In this document: positions 45,427 through 54,322 of the stretch, one piece after another | How the letters are laid out: each line of letters opens with the position of its first letter | Numbering within the stretch: the stretch's first letter is position 1 | DNA from: RPQJ01 sp963754125 | Lineage (GTDB): Bacteria > Pseudomonadota > Gammaproteobacteria > Steroidobacterales > Steroidobacteraceae | Reading direction: 5' to 3' | Length of the DNA stretch: 64,000 nt | Assembly (NCBI GenBank): GCA_963754125.1 | Contig: CAVWEX010000005.1 | Span: 1 to 64,000, forward strand | Program-made: the position numbers and the translations under genes | The notes under the pieces: model-generated | What the model was told of the DNA's origin: nothing | The model's input: the letters and a program-made list of their open reading frames with translations, nothing else | The model's database searches: none

Positions 45427-45997
45427 GCCGCGATCGCGGGCCCTGCTGCTGCGCACCGCGGCCGACGCCATCGAGTCGCAGCTCGAGCGCCGCGGCGGTA
45501 CCGGCCCCGACGCGGACGCGCTGACCGCCGAACTGCGCGCGCCTCGCGCGAGCTTCGTGACCCTGACCATCGAGGGCGAGCTGCGCGGCTGCTGCGGTTC
45601 GCTCGAGGCGCGCCGTCCGCTCGCGATCGATGTCTGGCACAACGCCCGCGCCAGCGCTTTCGGCGACCCGCGCTTCCCGCCGCTCGAGGCCCGGGAGTGG
45701 GCCCGCGTGGACCTCGAGGTCTCGGTGCTCTCGCCGCTCGAGCCGGTCGTGGTGCGGAGCGAGGCGGAGCTGCTCGCGCGACTCGTGCCGGGCGAGGACG
45801 GGCTCGTGCTCGCCTGGCGCGGCAGCCGCGCCACGTTCCTGCCCAAGGTCTGGGAACAGCTGGGCGACCCCGTCGAGTTCCTGCGGCACCTCAAGCACAA
45901 GGCCGGCTGGAGCGCGGATTTCTGGGCCGAGGATGTCGAGGTGTGGCGGTACTTCACCGAATCCGCCGCGGTGCCGGGCACGAACCGGCGCCCATGA
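45398..45997 (+). CDS. amrA: AmmeMemoRadiSam system protein A (AMMECR1 family)
   Basis: 199 aa from ATG 45398. AMMECR1 core LRGCCGSLEARRPLAIDVWH, with the RGC(I/C)GS hexapeptide of the family, then FGDPRFPPLEAREW and DLEVSVLSPLEPV. Completes the trio with amrB and amrS in one place. It overlaps the amrB end and is itself overlapped by the DUF1475 gene (ATGA). Confidence 0.92.
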   Translation: MEATRSSRLEPRSRALLLRTAADAIESQLERRGGTGPDADALTAELRAPRASFVTLTIEGELRGCCGSLEARRPLAIDVWHNARASAFGDPRFPPLEAREWARVDLEVSVLSPLEPVVVRSEAELLARLVPGEDGLVLAWRGSRATFLPKVWEQLGDPVEFLRHLKHKAGWSADFWAEDVEVWRYFTESAAVPGTNRRP

Positions 45998-46338
45998 CCG
46001 CGCGTCTCGCCCTTACCCTGCTGTTCGGCGGCATCCTCGCCGCCATGCTCGTGATCACGGCCACGGCCAGCCTCAACCAGCCGCTGTGGCAGTGGGGCGG
46101 GCTCACGGCCGAGCCCGATCGCTGGTGGACCTACGCCACGCTCGCGGACGCATACTTCGGCTTCCTGACTTTCTACGCCTGGGTGTTCTACAAGGAACCG
46201 CGCACCGCGGCGCGGGCCGGCTGGTTCGTCGCCCTCATGTTGCTCGGCAATATCGCGATGGCCACCTACGTGCTGCTCCAGCTCGCGCGACTGCGGCCGG
46301 GCGAGCCGGTGGCGACCCTGCTGCTGCGGCGGGAGTGA
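45994..46338 (+). CDS. DUF1475 membrane protein
   Basis: 114 aa, start overlapping the amrA stop by 4 bp. Three to four hydrophobic helices; TYATLADAYFGFLTFYAWVF followed by YKEP and a final LLGNIAMATYVLLQLARL. Function unknown. Encoded 3 bp before the CFA-like methyltransferase gene, a common pairing that hints at lipid metabolism. Confidence 0.75.
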   Translation: MTARLALTLLFGGILAAMLVITATASLNQPLWQWGGLTAEPDRWWTYATLADAYFGFLTFYAWVFYKEPRTAARAGWFVALMLLGNIAMATYVLLQLARLRPGEPVATLLLRRE

Positions 46339-46341
46339 GCG

Positions 46342-47391
46342 ATGAGCGACCGTGACTCCGCGCCCTTCGCGCTGCTCGAGCGCGACCTGCTCCCCGACTT
46401 CGCGATCCGCTTCGGCATCCGCCGCCTGCTGGCCGCGCGGCTGCGCGGCGAGGACAAGGGCGACCCCGAGGCGCAGCAGGCGCACTTCATGCGTTTCGTC
46501 GAATCGCTGCGCGAGAGCCCGGTCGCGATCGAGACGCAGGCCGCCAACGAGCAGCACTACGAGCTGCCCTGCGAGTTCTTCGAGCGGGTGCTCGGCAAGC
46601 ACCTGAAGTATTCGTCCTGCTACTTCGACCCGGGCGTCACCGCGCTCGACGAGGCCGAGGCGCGCATGCTCGCGCTCACCTGCGAGCGCGCACGGCTCGC
46701 CGACGGCGACCGCATCCTCGAGCTCGGCTGCGGCTGGGGCTCGCTCACGCTGTGGATGGCCGAGCACTACCCCAACGCCCGCATCACCGCGGTGTCGAAC
46801 TCGCGTACCCAGAAGCAGTTCATCGACGCGCGGGCCGCCGAGCGGGGACTCGGCAACGTCGAGGTGCTGACGCGCGACGCCAACGTGCTCGACTTCCCGG
46901 CCGATCGCCGCTTCGACCGCGCGGTGTCGGTCGAGATGTTCGAGCACATGCGCAACTACCAGACGCTGCTCGGGCGGATCGCCGGCTGGCTGCGCCCGGG
47001 CGGCACGCTGTTCGTGCACATCTTCACCAACGTCCGCTACGCCTACCCCTTCGAAGTGCGGGACCAGAGCGACTGGATGGCGCGCTACTTCTTCACCGGC
47101 GGCATCATGCCGAGCGACCACCTGCTCGCCTACTTCCAGCGCGACCTGCGGCTCGCCGAGCACTGGCGGGTGAGCGGCACGCACTACCAGAAGACCGCCG
47201 AGGCCTGGCTCGCCAACATGGACCGCGAGCGCGAGCGGGTCCTGCCCGTGCTCGCGGCCACCTACGGGGCGACCGAGGCGCGCCGGTGGTGGGTGTACTG
47301 GCGGGTGTTCTTCATGTCCTGTGCCGAGCTCTTCGGCTACGACGCCGGCCGCGAGTGGCTCGTGTCGCACTACCTGTTCGAGCGACCCTGA
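46342..47391 (+). CDS. CFA-synthase-like SAM-dependent methyltransferase
   Basis: 349 aa. SAM-binding ILELGCGWGSLTLWMAEHYP and VEMFEHMRNYQTLLGRI, with the lipid-binding part around ANEQHYELPCEFFERVLG and KYSSCYFDPG as in cyclopropane-fatty-acid synthases. Lacks the N-terminal domain of E. coli Cfa, so the substrate may be another unsaturated acyl chain. Overlaps nothing; followed by the TPR gene 58 bp later. Confidence 0.88.
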   Translation: MSDRDSAPFALLERDLLPDFAIRFGIRRLLAARLRGEDKGDPEAQQAHFMRFVESLRESPVAIETQAANEQHYELPCEFFERVLGKHLKYSSCYFDPGVTALDEAEARMLALTCERARLADGDRILELGCGWGSLTLWMAEHYPNARITAVSNSRTQKQFIDARAAERGLGNVEVLTRDANVLDFPADRRFDRAVSVEMFEHMRNYQTLLGRIAGWLRPGGTLFVHIFTNVRYAYPFEVRDQSDWMARYFFTGGIMPSDHLLAYFQRDLRLAEHWRVSGTHYQKTAEAWLANMDRERERVLPVLAATYGATEARRWWVYWRVFFMSCAELFGYDAGREWLVSHYLFERP

Positions 47392-47449
47392 CCAGACCTT
47401 CGCGGACCGCGATTGCACGGACGACCCGGCCCGTGTCACTTTCCGGTTC

Positions 47450-48966
47450 GTGGATACCGCCGCCCGATCCTGCCGCGCTCCCACCGCCAGCCACCTGCTG
47501 CTCGCGCTGGCCGTGCTCGCGTGGACGATACCGGCAGCGGCCCAGGACCCGGCGCCGCTGACCTCTGCGGCCGACGCGCCGCCCCAGGCGGCCGTGACGC
47601 CGGAGCAGGCCTACACGGAGTTCAAGCGCCTGTTCGAGGCGGGCGAGCACGCGGCCGCCGTCGAGCAGGCACGCAAGGTCGTCGAGCTGGCGGAACGCGC
47701 GGAGCCGGCCGGCGCGGAGGAACTGCAGGTCGCGGTGATGAACCTCGGCCTCGCCGAGCGGACCGCCGGCGACTACGTCGCCGCGGAAGCGAGCTACCAG
47801 CGTGCGATCGCGCTGATCGAGGCCTCCGGCCGACTCACGAGCCCGCGCTACGCGCGCGCCCATGCCGGGCTCGCGTTCACGTATTACGACGCACGGCGCT
47901 ACGACCTCGCCGCCCCGAGCTTCGAGCGGGCCATCGCCCTCAATCGCCGCGCCGAGGGCCTGTTCAACGAGGAGCAGCTGCCGCTGCTCGACAAGCAGGC
48001 CGACGTACTCACGGAACTCGGCCGGAACGAGGAGGCGCTGCAGGCCCACCGCTACGCATTGCGGCTCGTCGGCCGGCGCTCGGGCGAGCGCAGCCTGCGC
48101 TATGCCGCCGAGCTCGAGTCGTTCGGCCGGTGGTACTCGCACGCGCGCGCCTACGATGCCTCGCGCGCGACCCTGAAGCACGCCGCCGAACTCATTGGCT
48201 CGCTGAAAGGTCCGGAGGCTCTGGAGCTCATCGGCCCGCTCACCGGCATCGCGGAGAACGCGCGTCGCTGGCTCAACGATCCGCAGGCGCGGGAGCAGCC
48301 TCCGGACGAAGCGGAGCGCCACGCCATGTACCACGACCCGGTGATGCCGGGTCCGCCGACCCTGAGTCCCAGCACCGTCGAGACCGAGGGCCGGCACTCG
48401 CTGGAGCGGGCGGCAGCCATTGCGGACGCCCATCCGGACGCGCCGCCGGCAAGCGTCGCCGCCGTGAACGTGCAGCTCGGCGACTGGCACCAGTCACGTC
48501 AGGCCGCTGAGCGCGCGCTGCCGTACTACCAGCGGGCCTGGCGGGCGGCGGCACAGGTCACCGAGGATGGGCGAGCGCTGAACCACGTGCTGTTCGGTGA
48601 TCCGCTGCTGCTCTATTTCGTCCCTCCGGACGGCTGGAACCGCTACGCGCAGCGCCCGCCCGAGGAAGTGGAGCGGCGTGACGTGGCGGTCGAGATCACG
48701 GTGACCGCCGAGGGACGCGTGCGCGACGCCCGGATCGTGGCCGACGGCGGCGACCCGAAGTTGGCGGCGCGAGGCCAGCGCGCCGCGGAAAGCGGCCGCT
48801 ACCGCCCGCGCTTCGTCGACGGTGAGCCCGTGGACGCGCCCGGGATCCGCTACGTCCAGCCGTTCTTCGTGCTCCGCGAGGCCGCGCCGGGCCCGACGCC
48901 CGCGGCTGAGCCGGCCCCGCGGCTGAGCCGGCTCCGCCGCCGGAACCGCCTCAGGGCGGCGGCTGA
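47450..48966 (+). CDS. Secreted TPR protein with TonB-C-like domain (3' end uncertain)
   Basis: About 500 aa from GTG 47450. Signal peptide ends near IPAAAQ. TPR-like repeats (about 45-300; units such as TAGDYVAAEASYQRAIALIE and YDLAAPSFERAIALNRR), then a TonB C-terminal-like unit (about 410-475; VAVEITVTAEGRVRDARIVA). The end is a Pro/Ala-rich tail made by a near-duplicated 17-bp unit at about 48898-48935; with one more base the frame would end in PPPEPPQGGG at 48966, without it it runs on past 49140. The natural end at 48966 is my choice. Confidence 0.65.
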
Positions 48967-49643
48967 ATCTCGCCGGACCGCGCTGCGTCGGGCGCTTCGA
49001 TCAGCCCGCGCACGATGGCCTGCTCGCGCAACTCGACGGCGATCTTGGCGCCCGCGTCACGCATGGCGACGGTGGCCGCCTTCTGCAGCAGCGCCTTGCC
49101 CTGCCCCGGCATCTGGCTGGCCGGCTGGGTGCCGTAGCCGGTGAAGGTCCACGAATCGACGAACTCGCCGTTGGGCCGGTAGGCGTTGATCCGGTACTTG
49201 AGGCTGACCGCATACAGCGGCGTGCCGGTGTCGCTCGGGGTCACGAACGAGAACTCCTCGAGCACCGGCTCGAGGACGCCACGGATCTCGGGGTCGGTCG
49301 CGGCGCCGGCATTGGCGGCGGACACCGGCACCGAGCGCGTGAACATGGCGGCCATCAGCCGGCCGAAGCCCGCGGTCTGTGCCTGGCCCATCTCGATCAC
49401 GTACTCGGACCCGTCGCGCTCCTCGCGATGCACCGCCTCGCGGAACGCCGCGGGCACGTGGTAGCCGACAACGATCGGGATGCGCACGACCAGCGGCTCC
49501 GGGATGTCGCTCTGCACCTGAAACTGCGTTGCGCCGCAGCCGGCGAGCAGTGCGAGCAGCGGCGCCCACCGCCATCGACCCGTGCGCTTGCCGCGTCCGG
49601 CACGTATGGGTCGATGTGTCGTGTCGCCGTCCATGCGTTTCAT
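48951..49643 (-). CDS. Lipoprotein, last gene of the kinase/vWA operon
   Basis: 230 aa with a lipobox LLAGC (about residue 36) after an Arg-rich start. Mature part has IPEPLVVRIPIVVGYHVPAA, EYVIEMGQAQTAGFGRLMAA and MRDAGAKIAVELREQAIV; no firm family, but the pattern resembles outer-membrane ABC-auxiliary-type lipoproteins. Starts 16 bp after the second vWA gene. Probably anchors or senses at the outer membrane. Confidence 0.7.
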   Translation of the reverse strand: MKRMDGDTTHRPIRAGRGKRTGRWRWAPLLALLAGCGATQFQVQSDIPEPLVVRIPIVVGYHVPAAFREAVHREERDGSEYVIEMGQAQTAGFGRLMAAMFTRSVPVSAANAGAATDPEIRGVLEPVLEEFSFVTPSDTGTPLYAVSLKYRINAYRPNGEFVDSWTFTGYGTQPASQMPGQGKALLQKAATVAMRDAGAKIAVELREQAIVRGLIEAPDAARSGEIQPPP

Positions 49644-49659
49644 CGTCGCACGTTCCCGA

Positions 49660-50673
49660 TCAGCGTCGGTAGCTCGACGGCTCGTTGAGCCCGACGAACG
49701 TGCCGCCGTTGCGGTCGCACAGGATGCGCATCAGCGTGGCGAAGCGCACGCTGGTGTACTGCGGCGCGTCGGGGCGCACCGGGAAGCCGAGCGCGTGGAT
49801 GCGCACGCGCCGCCGCCCGCTCTTGTCCTCGCGGTTGATGACGTCCACCGCCCGGACCACCGAGTCGATCGAGGAGCCGGTGAACTCGTCGCCGAGCACG
49901 TACAGGCTGATGCGCGCGCCCGAGGCGTAGTAGGTGCGGATCGCCTCGACGATGCCCTCCACCGGGCTCGAGTTGCTGAACGGGAACCAGTCGCGCAGCC
50001 GGTCGAGCACGATCTTGCGCTGCCCCGGCGTGTCCGGCAGCCACTTGCCGCGATAGGACGGGAACATGTACCCGCCCTCGTCGTTCATCACCTGCCAGCC
50101 CTTCACCGTCGGGTGGGCGTCGAGCACCTCCTGCATCTTGCGCAGCATCAGCGGCCAGGCGTAGTTCGCCATCGAGCCCGAGGTGTCGATGATGAAGATG
50201 ATGTACTCGCTGTCCACCGGCACGCCGCCGACCGGCGCGTCCTCGCGGCGCCGGTACTGCGCGCCGAGCAGGCGCTTCATCTCCTCGCTGAGTTCCTGCT
50301 GGGCCGAGACGAGGCGGCCCTCGATCTCGTTCGCGACCTCGGCGTCCTTGCGCGACGACTCGTACTCCCCGCGCAGCGCGCTCAGGTCCCCGCGCAGCCG
50401 CGCGATCTTCTGCTGCTCCTCGGACAGCTGCACGCGCCGCGTCTTGAGCTCGCGGTTCAGCACCGTGCTGGTGCCGCGGATCTCGGCGAGCTGCGCCTGC
50501 AGGTCGAGCACGCGCCCCTCGAGCTCCTCGCGCGACTTCTCGAACACCACCGGCTCGCCCACCTCGGTGAGCACCAGCAGCAGGATGACGGCGCCGAAGC
50601 CGCAGCAGATGGCGTCGAGGAACGACAGGCTGAACACCTCGACGTCGCGCCGGCCGAGCCGCGAGCGCTTCAC
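49660..50673 (-). CDS. vWA protein with ExbD-like TM helix (second)
   Basis: 337 aa from GTG 50673, overlapping the previous stop (GTGA). N-terminal DVEVFSLSFLDAICCGFGAV then a hydrophobic stretch to about residue 38; Asp20 sits where ExbD/TolR have their proton-path Asp (FIDVM-like). A coiled coil (about 45-125) leads to a vWA domain (about 145-337) with MIDAS motif IIDTSGSMAN and later acidic/Ser positions. A periplasmic vWA tied to a channel-type helix. Confidence 0.85.
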   Translation of the reverse strand: MKRSRLGRRDVEVFSLSFLDAICCGFGAVILLLVLTEVGEPVVFEKSREELEGRVLDLQAQLAEIRGTSTVLNRELKTRRVQLSEEQQKIARLRGDLSALRGEYESSRKDAEVANEIEGRLVSAQQELSEEMKRLLGAQYRRREDAPVGGVPVDSEYIIFIIDTSGSMANYAWPLMLRKMQEVLDAHPTVKGWQVMNDEGGYMFPSYRGKWLPDTPGQRKIVLDRLRDWFPFSNSSPVEGIVEAIRTYYASGARISLYVLGDEFTGSSIDSVVRAVDVINREDKSGRRRVRIHALGFPVRPDAPQYTSVRFATLMRILCDRNGGTFVGLNEPSSYRR

Positions 50674-51764
50674 GGCCAGTCCCTCGCCGGGCTCAGGAAC
50701 GCGCCGCTGGTGCGGCGCGCCAGCGTCCAGTACGCGGCGGGCGCGAGCGGATCGCCCTCCATCGGCAGCAGGATCACGTTGACCGGCACGCCGTTCGGCA
50801 GCCGCGCGAGGGCGCGCTGGAACAGCCGCAGTCGTCCCTCGCCGTCGATGGTCCGCTTTACCGCAGGGGCCGAGGCGCCCTGTGTCGGCAACCCGTCGGT
50901 GATGATGATGATGTTGTCCGGGCGCGGCGAGAGTGCCCCGATCGCGGCGAACGCGTTCTCGAGGCTGGTGCCGTCCTGCGGCACGGTGCGGCGCAGCTCG
51001 CGCAGCGTGTCGTTGAGCGCGTTGGCGTCGTCGGCCGCGAGCCAGCGTCCCTCGCTGTCCGGCACCAGCGCGCGCACCTTCGTGTTGAAGGCATAGGCCT
51101 GGAATTTCGCCTTGGCCGGCAGCTGCGAGGTGAGCCAGTCCACGGTCGCCACGGTGCGGCGCCACTTCGCGGCGGCGATGCGTCGCGACTCCGGCATGTT
51201 GCGCAGGCGGATCACGTTGACGACCGAGTCGTCCATCATGCTCGCCGACACGTCCACCAGCAGCAGGATGTGCTGGCCGCCGACCTTGAGCCCGGTGATG
51301 TACTGCCGGTCGCCGCTGCCGACGAAGCCCTTGATGCGCGTGCCGGGCTGGCCCTGGTCCGGCGTGCCCGCGCTCAGGCGGCGCGTGCCTTCCTCGAGCG
51401 ACTTCAGGTCCTGCTTCAGGCGCTCGATGGTCTCGCGCTTCGACAGCGTGTCGTTCTCCGCCTCGGCGAGCTGCTGGCGCAGTCGCTCGGCCTCCTCGAC
51501 GATGCGTGCCGCGAGACCTTCCGCCGGCACCGCCTCGTCCGTGCTCTCGAGCGAGTTGCGCAGCACGACGAGGTTCTTGTAGCCCTCGAGCACCTCCTCC
51601 TCGAGGCGATCCACCTCCGCCTGCAGGTCGTCGTTGCGCACCTGCCGCTGCACGCCGGCCTGTGCGCTCAGGATCGTGTAGAAGAGGACGATCGCGCCGA
51701 ACCCGCACGCGATCACGTCCAGGAACGACAGGCTGAAGACCTCGGCCTTACGACGTCGCGCCAT
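50670..51764 (-). CDS. vWA protein with ExbD-like TM helix (first)
   Basis: 364 aa. Starts MARRRKAEVFSLSFLDVIAC then GFGAIVLFYTIL: Asp16 in FLDVI matches the ExbD FIDVM position, and the same FSLSFLD block is shared with the next gene, so the two are paralogues by duplication. Coiled coil about 45-135; vWA about 165-364 with LLLVDVSASMMD (DxSxS) and IIIITDGLPTQG. Its start lies 17 bp inside the FHA gene end. Confidence 0.85.
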   Translation of the reverse strand: MARRRKAEVFSLSFLDVIACGFGAIVLFYTILSAQAGVQRQVRNDDLQAEVDRLEEEVLEGYKNLVVLRNSLESTDEAVPAEGLAARIVEEAERLRQQLAEAENDTLSKRETIERLKQDLKSLEEGTRRLSAGTPDQGQPGTRIKGFVGSGDRQYITGLKVGGQHILLLVDVSASMMDDSVVNVIRLRNMPESRRIAAAKWRRTVATVDWLTSQLPAKAKFQAYAFNTKVRALVPDSEGRWLAADDANALNDTLRELRRTVPQDGTSLENAFAAIGALSPRPDNIIIITDGLPTQGASAPAVKRTIDGEGRLRLFQRALARLPNGVPVNVILLPMEGDPLAPAAYWTLARRTSGAFLSPARDWP

Positions 51765-53124
51765 CGTCGTCCACCACGCGCACCAGCTCGCACTCCACGC
51801 CCGGGCTGCCGAGCCGCAGCCGGTCCCCGGCCCGCAGCGACATCCGTCCGCCGATACGCTCGCCGTTGACGAAGGTGCCGTAGGTGCTCAGGTCCTCGAG
51901 CCACACGCCGTCCGCCGCGCGCGCGAGCGTGCAGTGGAGCCTCGAGACGCCGGGACCCGCCGGGACCTCGAGGGCGCGCCGCCCCACGGGCACGGCGGCG
52001 CCGATCGCGAGCGGCTCGGCCAGGATGGCGCGGGCCAGGCCGCGGTACACGAGGTGCGTCGGGCGCGCCGCGGTGGGCACGGACGGCGCGGGCTCGGCGG
52101 GTGCGGCGCCGGCGGCGCGCAGGGGCACCGGCAGTCGCTGCACCAGCACCAGCGACCCGGGATCGCGGCGCAGCACGCGCTCGTATGCCAGCGCGCCGAG
52201 CGCCGCCGCGCCGCGCGGCAGCCTCTGGACCTCGCAGTCGCGCAGCCCCGCCAGCCGCTCGGCGAATCCGGGCAGGCTCGCCCAGCGGTGCGAGACGCGC
52301 AGCTGCAGCGGGCCACGCGCGGGTCGCGCGCGCTGCACCGCGTGCAGCACGGCGTCATAGGTGGCCGCCGCCGCCGCGACGAAGTCCTCCCGCGAGAGCT
52401 CGACCGAGAGCGACGCGCCGGCGGCCTCCGTCGTGAGGGTGACGGACGGCTCCCGTCCCAGGACCTCGAGCCACCCCGGCAGGTCATTCCAAAGGCGCTG
52501 CTCGCTCGCCGCCTCGTGCAGCGGATCGAAGCGCGTACGACGCACGAAGGCTGCCGCAACCAGGTCGAGCCAGGCCTGTTGCAGCGCGAGCCAGCCGTGC
52601 CGCGGCAACAGCTCGCAGCCGGAGCGACGCAGTTCGCCGCCGTGGTCGAGCACGGTCAGCACCGACTGGTGGGTGGCGAGCTCGAGCTGCAGGACCGACT
52701 CCGGCACGGGCTCGAGCGCCGCCGCCGCGAGCCCCGCGTCCACCAGTCCGACCACCTGGAGGCCCGCCTCGCGCGCCACGCCGAGCAGCACCGCGAGCTG
52801 CTCGCGCCCGTAGCCGCCCGGCACGGCGAGCAGCGTGTCGCGCGCGTCCTCCGGGATGCCGCCCGCCAGCGCGGCGAGCTGCGCGTAGGCCACGTCGGCG
52901 TAAGTCGCCGCGGCCGGCATCGGCCGCGGCAGCGCCGCCGTGCCGAGGTCCTGCCAGTAGCGCGTCTCGGCGTAGAGCGGCTTCAGGCGCGCGCGACGCA
53001 GTGCCGCCGTACCCGTCTCCACGCCGGGGCCGTCGAGCATCGCGCAGCCGGGTTCCTCGGCGACGATCTCGCCGTCGCGCACCAGCACGAGGCCGACGTC
53101 GTTGATCTCGAGCGCGAGGGTCAT
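51748..53124 (-). CDS. Actin-like ATPase-fold protein with C-terminal FHA domain
   Basis: 458 aa. The N-terminal 330 residues resemble the Hsp70/actin-type two-lobed fold: short phosphate-loop-like starts (EINDVGLVLVRDGEIVAEEP), LLAVPGGYGREQLAVLLGVA and a GLVDAGLAAAALEPV connect segment. The C-terminal FHA (about 370-455) has GVSRLHCTLARAADGVWLED then LSTYGTFVNGERI, the phosphothreonine-binding core. Follows the channel gene by 6 bp. A phospho-reader of the kinase encoded upstream is the likely role. Confidence 0.75.
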   Translation of the reverse strand: MTLALEINDVGLVLVRDGEIVAEEPGCAMLDGPGVETGTAALRRARLKPLYAETRYWQDLGTAALPRPMPAAATYADVAYAQLAALAGGIPEDARDTLLAVPGGYGREQLAVLLGVAREAGLQVVGLVDAGLAAAALEPVPESVLQLELATHQSVLTVLDHGGELRRSGCELLPRHGWLALQQAWLDLVAAAFVRRTRFDPLHEAASEQRLWNDLPGWLEVLGREPSVTLTTEAAGASLSVELSREDFVAAAAATYDAVLHAVQRARPARGPLQLRVSHRWASLPGFAERLAGLRDCEVQRLPRGAAALGALAYERVLRRDPGSLVLVQRLPVPLRAAGAAPAEPAPSVPTAARPTHLVYRGLARAILAEPLAIGAAVPVGRRALEVPAGPGVSRLHCTLARAADGVWLEDLSTYGTFVNGERIGGRMSLRAGDRLRLGSPGVECELVRVVDDDGATS

Positions 53125-53130
53125 CGGCGT

Positions 53131-53937
53131 TCAACGCACCTGCATGTGGCGAATCAGGTACTGGTCGAGATAAGTCTCGCTGTCGAGCACGAGCCGCTCC
53201 TGCGCGAGCTGCAGCTGGTGCAGCAGGAACATGATCACGATGCTGATGAGCAGCGCGATCAAGGTCGAGTTGAACGCCACGCCCAGGCCCGCGGTCACGC
53301 CCGAGACGTCGCCCGAGACGGCCTTGTGGGCCTCGCCCAACGCGTCGCCGATGCCGCGCACCGTGCCGATGAAGCCGATCGCCGGGATCGCCCAGGCGAC
53401 GTAGCGCAGCATCGAGAGTTCCGAGTCGAGACGGTCCGCCTCCGCCTCGCAGACGCCGCGCGCCGCCTCCGAGACGTCCTGCACGTTGCGCGTGGCGCCG
53501 AAGCGGTACAGCGACACGAGCAGTGCGCGCGGCAGCAGCCGCTGGGCCTCCGCGGGCGGCAGCGCCTCGAGCAGACGCGCGTGCTCGCGGATGTCCTCCG
53601 GCAGGATGCGCATGCCCTCGGGCACCTCGACGAGGCTGCGCTCGAGCAGCTGGCGTTCGCCGTGGGTCTGCCAGGCCTTGTAGCCGATGATCGCGATCGC
53701 CCACAGCGCGAGGATGATGGCCGCCTCCTGCTCCCAGTCCTTGAGCACGACGTACGCGGAGCGCTGGGGAACGAAGTTCGCGTCCTTCTGCATGGAGATG
53801 CGCTGCTCGGCGAGGATCGCCGTCGCCTTCGGCCGGATCACCGTCACGTAGGCGGCGTGCACGGCGATGGTGACGATGATGAAGGCGAACAGGCTGTAGA
53901 CCAGCTCGTTCGGGGCGCGGGACTTGAATCGGGCCAT
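53131..53937 (-). CDS. MotA/TolQ/ExbB-family proton channel subunit
   Basis: 268 aa. Three TM regions: about 10-33, 73-91 and the conserved pair around 175-230. Family block AIPAIGFIGTVRGIGDALGE then VTAGLGVAFNSTLIALLISI, as in TolQ/ExbB. With the ExbD-like helices of the two vWA proteins it would form the proton-conducting stator. Unlike ExbB it has a long cytoplasmic loop (about 92-170), a possible docking site for the FHA proteins. Confidence 0.9.
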   Translation of the reverse strand: MARFKSRAPNELVYSLFAFIIVTIAVHAAYVTVIRPKATAILAEQRISMQKDANFVPQRSAYVVLKDWEQEAAIILALWAIAIIGYKAWQTHGERQLLERSLVEVPEGMRILPEDIREHARLLEALPPAEAQRLLPRALLVSLYRFGATRNVQDVSEAARGVCEAEADRLDSELSMLRYVAWAIPAIGFIGTVRGIGDALGEAHKAVSGDVSGVTAGLGVAFNSTLIALLISIVIMFLLHQLQLAQERLVLDSETYLDQYLIRHMQVR

Positions 53938-53953
53938 GCCGCAGTTCTCCGGC

Positions 53954-54322
53954 TCAGATGTCGATGGGGAAGGCGACGTCGAAGTCGGCGCGCACCTTCT
54001 CGGTGGGTTCGAAGCGGCCCGGCGTCGGGCCGACGGGTCGCTTGGAGTCCGCCGGTGCGCTCGTCGGCGCGGCAGCCGCGGGCGACGGCGGCCCCTTGTC
54101 CGCCGATGCGTCCGCCGCGTCGGCGGTCGGCTCTTCGGCGGTCCCGGCGGCCGGCACGGGTTCGCTGGCCGGTGCCGCAGGCAGCGACGCCGCCGGCGCG
54201 GCGGGTGGCGTCTCCTGCGCGCGAAGCACGGTCACGACCGCGAGCACGCCCGCGAACATCGCGATCGCGAGCCGCAGGTTGCGGCTACTGCGCGTAACGC
54301 GCGATGCGGAAACCGAGGTCAT
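53954..54322 (-). CDS. Single-TM Ala/Pro-rich protein
   Basis: 122 aa. One TM helix (about 16-34) and a long periplasmic Ala/Pro linker, ending in a small conserved-looking tag EPTEKVRADFDVAFPIDI. Its start overlaps the preceding gene end by 38 bp. No domain recognised; a tether or assembly factor for the channel would fit. Confidence 0.65.
   Translation of the reverse strand: MTSVSASRVTRSSRNLRLAIAMFAGVLAVVTVLRAQETPPAAPAASLPAAPASEPVPAAGTAEEPTADAADASADKGPPSPAAAAPTSAPADSKRPVGPTPGRFEPTEKVRADFDVAFPIDI

Noticed and set aside
53131..53937. Zorya-like defence system because of the MotA-type channel
   Set aside because: ZorB has an OmpA-type peptidoglycan domain and Zorya includes ZorC/ZorD or ZorE. 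None of these is present; the partners here are vWA, FHA and kinase proteins.
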